Position numbers and translations under genes: made by a program. A stretch of 64,000 bases of DNA from Chlamydomonas sphaeroides (taxonomy: Eukaryota; Chlorophyta; Chlorophyceae; Chlamydomonadales; Chlamydomonadaceae), in assembly GCA_001662425.1 (NCBI GenBank), contig BDDC01000056.1:22581-86580 (forward strand). The letters are read 5' to 3'. The first letter of the stretch is position 1. Each line of letters begins with the position of its first letter. A model generated the notes under the pieces. The model was not told where the DNA came from. It searched no databases and saw only the letters and a program-made list of their open reading frames with translations. Below, one piece after another: positions 34,864-46,764 of this stretch.

Positions 34864-37323
34864 GCGACCGCCCGGGGCGGCAGGCTCTGGCTGGCTTGTG
34901 GCTGGGTTCGTTGGGTTCGTTGGGGCGGGGCGGGGCGGAGGGGCACAAGGGTTTGGCACGGGTACGTGCCAGAGGCGCGGAAAGGGAGGCGGACGGGCGC
35001 GCAGGCCTGTTCCGGGTGGACGAGGGTGGTGCGGCAAGTCGGAGGACTGCAGCGGCGCGTCCGCACCAGCAGACACGCAAGAGAGGCGGCGGCGTGCGCT
35101 GGCCCCTGGCGCTGGCCGTGCCGAAGGGGGCAAGCAGCGGCAGGCGGCAGCCCGGCGGATGTACGCCGCGTGGCTTGGGCTGGTGGCCGGCAGCGAGGCC
35201 GGCAGGTGCCGGGCTGCCGGCTGCTGTGGCGCTACCACCAGAGGGAGGGAGGCCGCTCTGCTGCCGGCCTGAGGCGCGCTGGATGATGGCCGGCCCCGGC
35301 TGCGGCGGCGGGCGGCGGTGCACACACCCCAGGTGGGATGTGCGGATGTGCGGATGCGTGGTGGTGCGCGGCCTTCTGCCGGCCGCCGGGGCTGTCGACG
35401 CTGTGATGCCCGTTAGGCCGTGCGGAAGCGGTAGCGCCGCCTCGCGCTGTGGCGGGGTTGCGTCCGCGGCGCCCGAGCAGGGGCGAAAAGTGGTGCGCGG
35501 CGCCGGCGGGGTCGTGAGCGCGGCTGTGTGCGGGGCTGTGGCAGGAGGGTGGCGCAGCGGGGCGGCTTGGCGCGCAGGGCGAGGGCGCCGCTCAGCTGCC
35601 GGGCGGTGGCAGGACGACGCCCCGCGCTGCGCAGGATGTAACGCGTAACTTGGATGGAGGGCTGCCCGCTGCATGCCGAGGCGCTGTGGGAGGGTCGCGG
35701 CAGATGGGGGTGCACCAAGGGAGTAGCAAACTAGTTCCCATCTCGAGCCAGACAAGTTGGGTTGTGGACGCATTGGGTGCCCGTCGGCCTCCATCGGGGG
35801 GTGTCCTGGACTTCGTTTGAAATTTACTGATCGCCCTAGAGCTGCCCAACACTGTACGGAGCGATCCCTCGCAAATCCATTCCCGGGGCTCCACGCTGCG
35901 CTGCCGAGGTGAGTGCATGGAAAAGCGTTGTCCGCCGTCTGGGCGCTCAGCTCGGGGCGTAACGCCCACTCGAAAGCAGGTGGGCCCCCATCTGGTAAGC
36001 CGAGCCGCACCGAGCCACCGCCACCCGCATTTCGCTGGGATGCTATGCCTACTCCCCCCCAACCCCCCGGGCACAGGCATGCTCGTGCAGTAGCAATGAC
36101 GGCTGGGGCGATGGCAGCGGCGCGGGCGGAGACTGGGCGACCCTGGACGAAGGCTGGCCACATCCGCTGGGCCGCCTCCACGCGCGGATAGGGACGGCAA
36201 ATGCATCCTCCCGGAAGACACGTTGACTGCGGTGCGGACGGCGAGTCATGATGCCTCGCAGACACGCATCACCTTGCCTGGACGGGTGGTGCCCTGAGAC
36301 AGAGGAACCTCAGCCCATCTTCCGTCCCCCGGCGCTCCCCTCGTCGGTCTTCCCCGCCACACTTACCACGACTGGCCCCGCCCCACAGGACGGCACGATC
36401 CACCGGCCTGTGCGCGCCCAGCGCATGGGCCTTGGATGGAGGCGGCTGAATGCCGATGCCGCGGCGAGACGCCGCCGGCTGGGCCAGGGCACGGCCTCTG
36501 GCTGGGGCTGGGGTGGGCGTTGGCGTGGCTGGCTCGCGGCTGCTGGGGGCGCTGAGAGGGGCTCCTGGCCGTGTGGCCTGGGGGCTGTGCTGCGGTGGCG
36601 TCTCCATGCCCCAAACTGTGGCGATTGTCCACTTGGCCCGTCCAACGACGGGCGCGCATTGTGTGCCCGAGGGTGCGCGTATGCAGCCAAGCGCTGCTGC
36701 TGTGCGTACCTCCACTTGTGGACTTGTGGTGTCATGCTGAAGTCAAGAAAGTGTGGGTGCGTGTGTCGCCTGGGGTCGCGGCCAGCAGCAGCACCCTGCT
36801 GGTGTACAACCCTCGGGCTGCAGCCATAGGGCAGCCCTCCCTGGGCACAGAACGTGACGTGTTCCGGGCCCTGTGCTGGGCAACGGAGTGCGAGCGAGTT
36901 CATGTTGCATTTTGCACCGAAGAAGGCACGTTTGAAGGTGAGACTCACTCAAGCAAGGAATTTCATCCTATCAAGATATATGCAATGCTCCAGACCGTCT
37001 CTTGCCCCTGCTCCCCGGGCGAAAGGCGCGGAAGCTCAGTCGGGGATCGGGTGACTCTCGTGGGTAATCGCGCGGGAAGCCTGCGTGCCGCAACACCCGC
37101 ACTGCAACGCTCCGCACTGCAACGCTCATGAAACACCTCGCGAATTCGTCACCCCGTAGATGAGCAAGGCACACGTCGCTTGCACAGCCACAGAACCGCA
37201 GCCCGCTGGTGCGCTGTCGCAAATTGCCGAAATTGCCGACGAGAGCCGCGTCAGCTCCGACAGCTTGCAAGGCGTGGTTCGGCACCTGCGCATGTCCTGG
37301 TAGCTGCTACTACAAATTACACG
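34864..37323. other. OLA1 3' flank and GDH 5' flank
   Basis: Very GC-rich to about 35700, then more balanced. A 476-codon minus-strand open frame (36265-34835) begins with GTG, has no domain and overlaps the OLA1 3' UTR, so I treat it as chance. A plus-strand frame from 36248 (about 193 codons) also lacks any recognisable feature. Confidence 0.4.
35637..35641 (+). terminator. Candidate TGTAA polyadenylation signal of OLA1
   Basis: The first TGTAA after the OLA1 stop, about 775 bases downstream. This 3' UTR length is common in volvocine genes. Confidence 0.45.
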
Positions 37324-40300
37324 ATGGAAGCCATAATTGGAGGGCTGGCGGGCCGGCTGTCGAGCTGCGCGAGGCCATGGCTCTCCGCGAACGCGCTCGC
37401 TGGCATCCAGCAGCTGCGGCACTGCACCACCACCACGCCCACATACGGTGGGAGTTGCGCTGCTGTGCAGCGTGGCAGCGCGGGAGCCCGCAGCATTCAG
37501 CTTCCGCCCTCGGCCTTCGGCCCCAGCCCGTTGGGGCGTGGTCCTCCAGCTCCGTGCCGCTTGCAACCCGCCCCCGCCCCGGCCCCCCTGTGGCCCCTCA
37601 TGCTGCCCCCTGCCTCCCACACCCGCCCCTGTCCACCCCCGCCAGGCCGCACGTCCGTGTACGTCCAGGAGGTGAGGCCCGCGCCGCAGCCACACCCCTG
37701 TACTGCTGCGGCGCATGTGCACTAGGGACCCACTGCATCGGCCGTACCCTGCCACGTCACCCATCCACCACGACCTCTCCCACACCGGCCACCCACCCGC
37801 CCTCCACCGGTCCAAGGCCCTCCTCCAAGCCACCTGCCATCCCGCCCCCAGTGCCTCCCCGCTCGCCAACACCAGCCACCCCGTCCCCTAACAGCCCCGG
37901 GACCAGGAACCTAGCGTGGCGCCAGGTCTGCGCCGCTCCGTGCTCGCTACGCCCACACACGGCACCTGTCTCTCCTGCCCCCCTCCCGTCTTCGCGTCAG
38001 GCCATGGACTTGTTGGACATTGACCCAGCCTCCGCAAAGGCCATTATCAACCCCGACCGCGAGGTCACGGTGGGCACTGCCTTGGGTGGGACCACCCGCC
38101 GAGGGGCTCGCGGGCTGGGCAGTGCGGCCGCAGGGGGGCCGCTGCCGGAGGCCAGGGGCTGGGGCCACGGCAAGCGGCAAGCGGCATGCGGCATGGGCAA
38201 TGCCAACCCTGAGTCCGCCCGCCCGACCGGCCGCCTTTCACTGTCCCCATCTCCGCCCGCCCGCCACGCCCTTACCCTCAGGTCAACCTGGTCGTGCCGT
38301 GAGCGGGGCCGCGTGGGCTGGAGGCTGGGGGGGCCGGGGCGCGTTGAAGGGGAGCGAACGGGCTCCGGCACACGCTGGGACCAGTGGGCCGCTAGGCCTG
38401 GCGCGGCGCGCTGCCACACGCCATCAGGCGTCGGTCGGCCAGCAGCAGCCTCTGGCGGCTTCCGCTGCCGCACCGCGCGGCACCCTGGGGGCCCGGCCAC
38501 ATGGCCCCCCTCAACACATGGCACGAGGCTGCCTGGGGCTCCACTAGGCCGCCTCCCGCCGCTGGCTCCCAGCTGGATGGCCGCCCCCACCTGTCCGCCT
38601 TGTACCCTGGCCGCAGCATGGACAACGGCGAGGTCAACATGTACCCTGCGTACCGGGTGCAGGTGGGGCTGGGGTAGGGTGCAGGTGGGGCTGGGGTAGG
38701 GTGCAGGTGGGGCTGGGGCAGGGTGCAGGTGGGGCTGGGGCAGGTCAGGGGCAGGTGGGGGCGGGGTGCGGTGCACATGCGGGCGAGCCGGCAGCTGCGC
38801 CCTGAGGGCCACAGCGGCACCTCGGGGGCTGCCAGCGGGGCGCCCCCGCCCTCGCGCGCTCGCATGCGCCCCGCGACCCCGCCGCCCCGCCCCTCGCAGC
38901 ACAACAACGCCCTGGGGCCCTTCAAGGGCGGGTAAGCGGCGCCGGGGGCTGCGTGGGCGGCACCCGGGAGGGCCGCACCGCTCACACCGGCCACCCCGTC
39001 TGGCAGCCATGCCGGCCTTGCAGCGGGAGTGGGGCCCGGCTTGCCACCCCAAGCGGCTCCCCCCGACTGCCTTCGCTGCCCGCCCCTGGCCTCGCCCCTG
39101 CACCACCACCCCCGCAGCATCATCTTCCACCCGGCCGTTTGCCTGGAGAACATGCGCAAGTGAGGGGCGGCCGGGCAGGGCGGAGAGGGGAGGGGAGGGG
39201 AGGGAGTAAACTGCAAAAGGATGCCACGCACCGACTGACTGACCGCTGCAGGGCCCAACCCTGCCTTCGCGTTTCCGGCCTCTCTTCCGCTCCCTGCCGC
39301 CTTCTGCGCCTTCTCTGGCCCGGCCTCCCTTCACACCCGCCACCCCTTCGCTGCGTAACCCGGGACCCCCTCCTGCCCTCCTCCCCCTCGCCCTCCCCCA
39401 GCCTGGCATCGCTCAACACCTGGAAGTTCTCGCTGCTCAATGTACAATTCGGCGGCAGCAAGGGCGGCGTGGCCGTGGACCCGCGGCTGCTGTCGGACAA
39501 GGAGGCGGAGAAGTTGACGCGAAAGTACGTCCAGGTGCGGCCGCTGCGTACGGCGGTACGGGAGCCGTGAACGGTACGGCTGCCGTGCGGTCACACGGAG
39601 AGGGCGATGGGCTGGATGGGGACGTGCCCGGAGAGGCCGCAAGGAGAGGGCGGTGCGTTGAGTCCATGGACATGGCGGGCCCCGCTATCCGCCCGTGCTG
39701 CCGCCCGCCTCTGCGCGCCGCTGCCGCCCCAACCTCACGCCAAGCCCAACCCCACACGCACCCCTACCTGCAGGCGCTGCAGGAGGTGATCGGGCCCCAC
39801 ACCGACATCCCCGCCCCCGACATCAACACGGACGAGCGCCACATGGCCTGGTGGGTGGGCCAGGGCGCGGGCAGGGGCCGAGGGAGGGGAAAGGGTACGG
39901 CAGGGCGCAGCAGGGTGCACAGGCCGGGGCACGCCTCCCGCCCTGAGCCGTGTGCCCCACCGGCCCGCCCCTTGCCGCACCCTGGCGCTGGCCTCGCAGG
40001 ATCTTTGACCAGGTGCGGCCAGGGTGGCCTGGCCAGGGCAGGGGCGCGGCCAGGGTGGCCTGGCCAGGGCAGGGGCGCGGCCAGGGTGGCCTGGCCAGGG
40101 CAGGGCAGGGGTGCGGCCAGGGTGGGGGCCGAGCGCTCAGCATGTGGCGGTGGTGGTTTGGCGGTTGCAGCGCACAGCAGCGGCGCGCCACTGGCAGCAA
40201 TGGCCACCACGGCTGGGTGGCGACTAGCGCGGGGTGCGGCCACGGCAGGCCGCACGCCGGCCCACAGCCCACGGCCCACAGCCCACGGCCCACAGCCCAC

Positions 40301-43014
40301 GGCCCACAGCCCACGGCCCACAGCCCGGCCACGGGCGCGCGGCGGCACACCTCCTTCATGCCTGGTGCCTCCACGGGTGCCGAGCGTTCGAGCCAACAGC
40401 CGGCCCACTTGCATGCCCGCCCCGCCCCCACACCACACCACACCGTAGTACTCCAAGCTCCGCGGCTTCTCGCCCGCCGCCGTCACGGGTGGGTCCCTCG
40501 GCGCAGCACCCACGGGCCCCAGGAGCCCAGCGCCCGCTGCTGTGCCTCCTGCGCTACACACGCCGCTTTTCCTCCGCCCTCCCCCCGTGCGCATGCTGCT
40601 CTCTCGCCGCCTCCCCCTTTTGCAGCCCCTTCTGCAACCCCTTTTGCATCCCCTTTTGCATCCCCTTTTGCACCCCTCCCCATCCGCCCCCCGCCCCCCA
40701 GGCAAGCCCGTGTGGCTGCACGGCATCGTGGGCCGCGAGTCCGCCGGCGGCCGCGGCGCTGCCATCGCCACGCGCGAGTTCATGAGCCGCACCCTCAAGC
40801 GCCGCGTGGCGGGCAGCACCTTCCTGGTGCAGGTGGGGGCGAGGGGGAAGAGACAGGGGGGAAGGGGGAAGGGACGAGGGGGATAAGGGAGAGATGGGGC
40901 AAGGGAGGAAGAGGGGCGGGCACGACGCACGAGCCCCTGCGTGTGTTTGCATGAGGGGCACGGCGAGGCAGGCGGGGCCGTGCTGTGTTGACAGACAGGG
41001 GAAGCGCTGCCGGCAGCTGCTGGCAGCTGCTGGCTCTCGTCCTCCCAACCCTAAAACCCACTCCCCCATGCCAGGGCTTTGGCAAGCTGGGCAGCACTGC
41101 GGCGCAGATCCTGCAGAACGAGATGGGCGGCAAGGTGCGGCCGCCCTTCTGTGGGGCCGCCCCATGGGGCTGCTGGGGCCGCCGCATGGGCGCCTGCGTG
41201 TGGGCCCATAAGGGGGTGTGCACGCGCCCGAGGTGTGAGCGCAACGCCCCACCTCCCACCTGCTACGGGAGCTGTGGTGAGGCGCTGACAAGAGAGACGG
41301 CGTGGTCCAGCCACGCACCCTGTCGCGTCACCCCTCGCTCGGCCCCGTCGCGGGGCCCCATCGGCCTCTCTCCGCCCTTCCCTCTCTCTTCCCCAGATCG
41401 TGGGCGTGTCGTGCTCCGAGACCGCGGTGTACAACGAGGCGGGGCTGGACGTGGACAAGCTGAGGCTGCACGTGGCGCAGGGGGGGCTGCTCAAGGACTT
41501 CCCGGGCGGCACCGGTGAGTGCGGGCGAGAGGAAAGGCACGGGAGGGACGGGCAGGCCGCTGCGTGCAGGTGTGAGGGAGCCGTGGCGGGGTGAGCTGTC
41601 CCGGTCCAGCGACAGCGCACGGCAGGCGCTTGGGGCGACCGCTGTGTGACTGCCCGGTCCTTCCCTGGCCCTCGATGGCCTCCCTCGCTCCCTCCCCTCC
41701 GCCCCCGCTGCTGCCAGGCGTGCCCAACGACGACACCTTCCTGGACCTGCCCGCCGATGTGCTGCTGCCGTGCGCCGTGGACGGGACCATCAACGCCAGC
41801 AACGTGCACCGCTGCAAGCACTTCAAGGTGGGGGTGAAGGGTCGAGACCGGGCAGGCGAGGCGGTGCCCAGGTGGCCCTGAGGCGCAGCCGCACCACCCC
41901 GTGGCCCTCGGGCGCTGAGCCGGCCGGCCCATGTGTGTTCCAGGGTTAGGTAGAGCAGAACCCCATGTGTGTGTGTCGGGCACGTACCACCTGTCAGTTG
42001 ATCCCCCTCTTGTTTTCTTGTCCCAACTCCACGCCGTCTGCCGCGTCTCCCCTAGGCCGTGGTGGAGGCCGCCAACGCCGCCATCACGCCCGAGGCCGAC
42101 ATGGCGCTGCGGCAGGCGGGCGTGCCGGTGCTGCCCGACATCATCGCCAAGTGAGCAGGCAGGGGGATGGGGCCAGGCTGGGAGGGGGAGGCTAGGTAGA
42201 CGGCGGGAGGGCGGAGGCGGCAGCAGCGGGGTGGGGCTGTGATGTAAAATGGCTCGCGAGAAGGGCAATGGGGCTGGCGGTTGAGCCTGGATTGGCGCGC
42301 GGCGGGGCCCGGGCCTCGCCCCAGCCCATGCATTCCGCGCGGCACCGCATGCTGCCTGCCTGCCTGCCCTCCCTCCTCTTGCCGCAGCGGCGGCGCGGTC
42401 ATCGTGTCGTTCTTCGAGTGGGTGCAGAACAACCAGAACATGCAGGTGCGGGCAGGCGGGGTGCGGGCGGTGGCGGCGGGGGGACGGAGGGAAAGGGTTG
42501 TGGGATGAGGGCGCGAGGGCGCGCGACGAGCAGGGCCCAGGGCGGCCGGAGGAGGAAGGGGGCAGCATGTCCGCGGAGCGGAGCGACACGCCAGGCTCGG
42601 GGCAGCGCGCCAGCCCCGCCGCCCTCGCCACTCCCCTCCACTCCCGGCGCCTCGCAGTGGGAGGACGACGACGTACGGCGCAGCCTGGACCGGTGAGCAG
42701 CGGCCGCTCCGGCTCCGGCATGTAGTGGGCTGGGAACGGGCCTGCGACTCCGCCATCCCCACCCGCCTACCGGTACACTCCCTCCCCCTTCACCATGCCC
42801 TCTCTTCCTCTCGAGCCCCCCCTCCCCACCCCACTTCCAGCTCCCCTCCCTCGTGCCTCCCCCTCCCCTGGCCCCCAGCTTCCTGGCCGACGCCTACGAC
42901 GCCATGCTGCGCGAGCAGCAGTCGCACGGCTCGGGCTGCAGCCTGCGCACCGCGGGCTACCTAGTGGCGCTGCGGCGGCTGCACCGCGCGGACAGCGTGC
43001 GGGGCCACTCGTGA
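37324..43014 (+). CDS. GDH: NAD-type glutamate dehydrogenase, probably mitochondrial
   Basis: Nineteen exons: 37324-37447, 37646-37671, 38001-38069, 38282-38298, 38617-38662, 38900-38931, 39118-39159, 39402-39534, 39774-39850, 40000-40012, 40449-40488, 40702-40832, 41075-41134, 41397-41514, 41718-41827, 42056-42150, 42388-42445, 42658-42692 and 42879-43014, all in phase, giving 453 residues. The leader (MEAIIGGLAGRLSSCARPWL) looks like an organelle transit peptide. Conserved parts: YRVQHNNALGPFKGG, NVQFGGSKGG with the catalytic lysines, HTDIPAPDINTDERHMAW with the catalytic Asp, AAVTGKPVWLHG, QGFGKLGSTAA for nucleotide binding and FFEWVQNNQNMQW. The order and spacing match plant NAD(H)-GDH, which interconverts glutamate and 2-oxoglutarate plus ammonium. 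Exons 4 and 10 are only 17 and 13 bases. Confidence 0.94.
38658..38750. repeat. 22-base minisatellite in GDH intron 5
   Basis: About four copies of GTGCAGGTGGGGCTGGGGTAGG. Each copy repeats the sequence around the exon-5 donor (GTGCAG then GTGGGGCTGG), so the array supplies several decoy donor sites. Confidence 0.8.
40014..40128. repeat. 31-base minisatellite just after the 13-base exon of GDH
   Basis: Three and a part copies of a 31-base unit (starting AGGGTGGCCTGGCCAGGGCA) spaced at 40021, 40052 and 40083. The sequence of the true donor, GTGCGGCCAGGGTGG at 40013, recurs at 40111. Confidence 0.85.
40257..40326. repeat. 14-base minisatellite in GDH intron 10
   Basis: About five copies of CAGCCCACGGCCCA, intronic. 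Confidence 0.85.
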
Positions 43015-43657
43015 GGCGGGCGGGCGGGCGAGGGAGCGAGAGAGGTGGGACACGGCAGCAGGGGGGAGAGAGGGGGGGAGTGGGGGGGACGGGGAGGAAG
43101 GGAGCAGGGACAGAGAAGGAGGAGGAGGAGGAGGGGGAGGGGGGTGCGGGCGTGGCTCGCGCGAGCGCGTTTGGAGCTGGAAGGCGGTGGGTTGGATTGC
43201 TGGCGCGGTTGCGGTGGGGCGGTTGAGGCAGCGTGACGTTGTTGGAGGGGGGGGGCTGCCGAGGCAGGAGGGTGTGCAGCGGTTGGCGGTACATACGGTA
43301 GGGCCGACAGCGGGGGCTGGCAGGGGTTGATGAGGAGGGCAAGCACAGGGCGCGTGTCTAGCCGTGCGCGTTGGGGGCGTTGAGCACTTGATTATATTTA
43401 CATTCGGTCGACACGTCCTTGCAGCTGGGCCTTCGCCGCTACAAATACTCTCATCAAGCAAGCGATTGCGACTCTCATGACCACGAGTGCACGACCGCCA
43501 ACCCAACAAGGGTATAACTCCCCCTGAGCGCAACATCCTTCGCTACACATTTAGTTCAACACACACACCCCAGCCCCCGCCGGACTCCCTCCGCTCCCTC
43601 TCCATGTCATCTCACCCCTCACCCGCTCGTCAGCCGCTTCGCCTCATCCCTCATCGC
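43015..43657. other. Convergent interval between GDH and the first small paralogue
   Basis: Purine-rich G tracts at 43030-43150 are followed by an AT-richer stretch at 43380-43440. It holds the two 3' UTRs and no gene that I can see. Confidence 0.5.
43398..43402 (-). terminator. Candidate TGTAA polyadenylation signal of paralogue A
   Basis: TTACA on the plus strand, within an AT-rich patch, 255 bases beyond the stop codon of paralogue A. Confidence 0.45.
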
Positions 43658-44324
43658 TCATCGCAGCAGGCTGAGCAGCCGTATGGCCGCCGCCAGGTGC
43701 GCCCGGGCGGTGGGCACGTAGCTGTCGTCGTACACCCCAGGAGGCGACACGTAGCGGCGGCTGTAGCTGGCGGCCAGCGGCTGCTCCCTGCCGCCCTGCC
43801 ACACGCTGACGCCAAAGCTGCTGTCGGACTCGAAGCCCACCAGCAGCTGCTGGCACAGCACCTCCAGCAGCCGGTCGGCGTCGGGGCCGTCGGCCGGCAG
43901 GCTGCGTGCGGAGCAGGGAGGGAGGGACGGTGGGGCGGCAGGGCACGGCAGGGCAAGGGCACGGCAGGGCAAGGGCACGGCAGGGCAGGGCAAGGGCGCA
44001 GGGTGCCCGGTTGGAAGCACACACGCGATGCCAGGCAGGGGTTACCCGGGCCCGCCAGGCTAGGGAGGTCACTCTCTGCCAGCAGCGCAGGAGCAAGCGC
44101 ATGCGCAAGCAAGGGAGAGGCGCGTATGGTCGTCGTGGCCCAAGCGCGCACCTCCACTCCAGGTCGCCCAGCGCCAGCAACGCGCGGCCGCCGCCCAGCG
44201 GCACCACTGTCAGCTCCCTCCGCCGGTAGTCGGACTTGACCACCACCTTGGGAGCCTGCTCGAGGCCCTGCTGCTCCGCTGCCTTGGCGGCCGCCAGGAT
44301 GGCGGAAGCGACATCAGAGGCCAT
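43658..44324 (-). CDS. Small unknown protein, tandem family member A
   Basis: Two exons, 44324-44152 and 43901-43658, give 138 residues. It starts MASDVASAILAAAKAAEQQG, has a conserved core ELTVVPLGGGRALLALGDLE followed by Trp, and after the phase-2 intron continues LPADGPDADRLLEVLCQQLL and ends AAAIRLLSLLR. The plan is an N-terminal amphipathic helix, a short strand pair around PLGGGRALL, then helix, strand and a final helix. There is no signal peptide or membrane segment, so it is probably cytosolic. Two further copies follow in the same orientation with the intron at the same place. I know no family with this pattern. Confidence 0.78.
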
Positions 44325-45652
44325 GGGCGCGGCCAGACGAGCGAGGCGTGCGCAGCTTGCTTGGGTGGCGGGTCGGGTCGGGTCGGCGGCAGGGCGGGGC
44401 TCAGCGGGGCTCAGCGCAGGCGCGTGCTGCCGCCGGTGCGTGCCGCGGCGGCCCGGCGGGTGCGATAGACGAGGCGTGCGCAGCTTGGGTAGCGGGGTGG
44501 GGTCGGGTCGGGTCGGGTGGGGTCGGCGGCTACGCAGGGGTTGGTGGGGCTCAGCGGTCAGCGCGCGCCTGAAACAAGTCGCGGGCTGCCGCCGGTAAGG
44601 GCGGCGTCGCGAGGTACCGGCGGGTAGCCGCAGAAGCAGCGCAAGCTTGGGTTCGTGAGAGGGCGGCGCGCATCGGACGGGCCCACGGCGCTGAGCTGAC
44701 AGGCGCCGAGCGAGCGAGCCGTACTCCGCCGTCCTGCATGCCCGCACTCAAGTGCAGCTCGCCGCACGCAGCTGAGCTCGCGGCGCCAGCAGGCAGCACA
44801 CGGTTGACCGCCGCACCCTGAGACATAGAAATGGAAGTAAGTACCCCGGGGCAGGGCCGCCTGGGGTGAACTATTAAGGGGGCGGGGCGGTGTCCAGGGT
44901 CTGCGGCCACCTGCCTCCGCCACCGTGGCGCCCTGAGACCCTCCTGTCACGTTCCCAGCCCCCACCGCCGGACCGAGATCGGACGGACCGGCGGCATTGC
45001 CCCAACGAACGCGACAGCGCGACGGGGACAGACGGCGACGCCGCCGGGAGTCGTCACGGAGGAGGTCAGAAAAACGGTCCAAGGAGCCAGACTGAGAAGT
45101 CCGGTGCCCGCACAGCCATTCGGCCAAAGGCGTCAGTTGTCATCTCCATCTCATATTTTGATGTACCCCGAAGGGACCGTATTACTCCCCGAAGGGACCA
45201 CTAACCCCCGAGGGGGTGATAGGTACGGGAGGAGGAGCTCTTGCTCGTGCACCAATTCTTGTTACATCGCCACAACAATGGCCCAGCAGCCGACTAAGAA
45301 CTGTATGTCCTCTGCCCGGCGGCGGCAACAAAGTTCGGCACCTAGCAGCGACACTTGTGCGTGTCCACAGCAGCCGGCGCTGCTCCGTTCTCCTTCCACT
45401 AGCACCCCTATCCGGCGCTTCGTCGCAGCCCCCGCACTGCCTACCGGCCCAGCGATGACGTGCAGGAGGGAGCACCCCAAAGCCTCGGCCTTGTGCGTAC
45501 GCCTCGTGCGTATGCCTCGTGCGTAAGCCTACCTGTCGCGAGCGCAGCGCAGACCCGGCGGGAGCCCCGCCCCGCCCCGTACGTTCCTCTCCTCATGCAC
45601 CTCACAGCCAGGGGGCGAGGGGGGCCCACGGCGGCACCACAGGGTGGCCTCC
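44325..45652. other. Spacer between paralogues A and B
   Basis: It carries the promoter of A (right of 44325) and the 3' flank of B. An 82-codon plus-strand frame from 45278 begins with ATG but has no recognisable domain. Short direct repeats occur, for example two CCCCGAAGGGACC at about 45167 and 45188, and three near-copies of CGCCTCGTGCGTA at 45498-45525. Confidence 0.4.
45262..45266 (-). terminator. Candidate TGTAA polyadenylation signal of paralogue B
   Basis: TTACA on the plus strand, 387 bases past the stop codon of paralogue B. Confidence 0.35.
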
Positions 45653-46199
45653 TCAGCGCTGCATCCGCAGCAACTTGATAGTGTTTAACAGGTACGTCCT
45701 GGCCGCGGGCAGCTGCTGATACCCGCCGCTGAAGGTTTCGTCGAACAGATACTTGCCACCTTGGCGCACACCAGTGCGGTCAACCCCGCTCGCTGCGGGC
45801 AGCAGCCGCTTGATCAGCAGCTCCAGGATGACGTCCGCGTCGCAATCACCCGCCTTCAAGCTACGTACAGCAGGGGCGCAGAGGCGAGGAAGGGTCCGTG
45901 GGTTGCGGTGGGAGAGGTTCTGTGCGGACTGCGGAGGCGGGCTGTAATGGGCGTAAGATGGCGAGCGGAACTACAGGGTGCGGCGATGGGCGGGGAACAC
46001 GGGGGAGGGAACAAACGCACCACCACTGCAGTCCGCTGAGCTCCAGCAGTGCGTTGTAGCCGCCCAGTGGCGCCACCGTGAGCTTGTGGACTGTGCTGCC
46101 CCTGTCTGAGATCACCACTGCTGCAGCGCTGTCCTCGCGTTCGCGCTGCTGGGCCGCCCGCGCAGAGGCCACAATGGCGTCAGCCAGGTCTGCGGCCAT
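45653..46199 (-). CDS. Small unknown protein, tandem family member B
   Basis: Two exons, 46199-46021 and 45860-45653, give 128 residues. It begins MAADLADAIVASARAAQQRE, shares VAPLGGYNALLELSGLQW with the other copies, and after the intron reads LKAGDCDADVILELLIKRLL, ending NTIKLLRMQR. It is the most divergent of the three: the GFxxxSxxGVxV strand of A and C is replaced by SGVDRTGVRQGG, and the exon is less GC-rich. The frame is intact, so it is probably a functional gene, possibly with changed function. Splice phase and position match A and C exactly. Confidence 0.75.
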
Positions 46200-46764
46200 G
46201 GCGGCTGGCGTGGCGCGCAGGTAGGAGGGATAGGCGGCAGCGGCTTGCCTTTGCAGACACGGCACAGCGGGGTCCAGGGCGTGCGCTGTCGGAGACGCGC
46301 GGTATGTGAGGCAAGGCGGCAGCAACTCCAGGACTCTGGCAAGGTCCATGCGGTGTTCGCACCCGTGAGTGACGCGAGCGACCCGTCCTCTCGCCCGTGA
46401 CGCGACCCGTCACTCGCTACGCAGCGAGCCTGCTTGGCCCTCGAGCGCTCTGTGCGTGGCGGCGCACGCCCGGCACAAGAGTGCGCGGCCGAAGACAGCC
46501 GACCTTGCGTGTCCGCGTCCGGCACTACAAACACGGACGTGTAACCCGTTTGTCATCGTACGCTGCACCTCCCCGTGCGCAAAGCATACCCATTGGCGCA
46601 CAGGCCTCTTTAGATCATGACCCTGCTGACCCGTGGTCCCGGGCGGCCGCCACCAGGGCTTCGTCCGTACCCATACCCGACCCACATCCCCTTATGTGTC
46701 ATGTCCCCACAGCCCGCCGGCGCCGTCGCTGTGCCCACCCATACTCTGCCGGCATGAGCAGCAC
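46200..46764. other. Spacer between paralogues B and C
   Basis: It holds the promoter of B and the 3' end of C. No extra family copy or fragment was found in any frame. Confidence 0.45.

Noticed and set aside
34835..36265. 476-codon open frame on the minus strand
   Set aside because: GTG start, low-complexity Pro/Ala/Arg composition, no domain, and overlap with the OLA1 last exon and 3' UTR.
43900..44000. GGCACGGCAGGGCAAGG repeats as a CRISPR-like array
   Set aside because: Imperfect simple repeats in an intron of paralogue A with no unique spacers of constant length.
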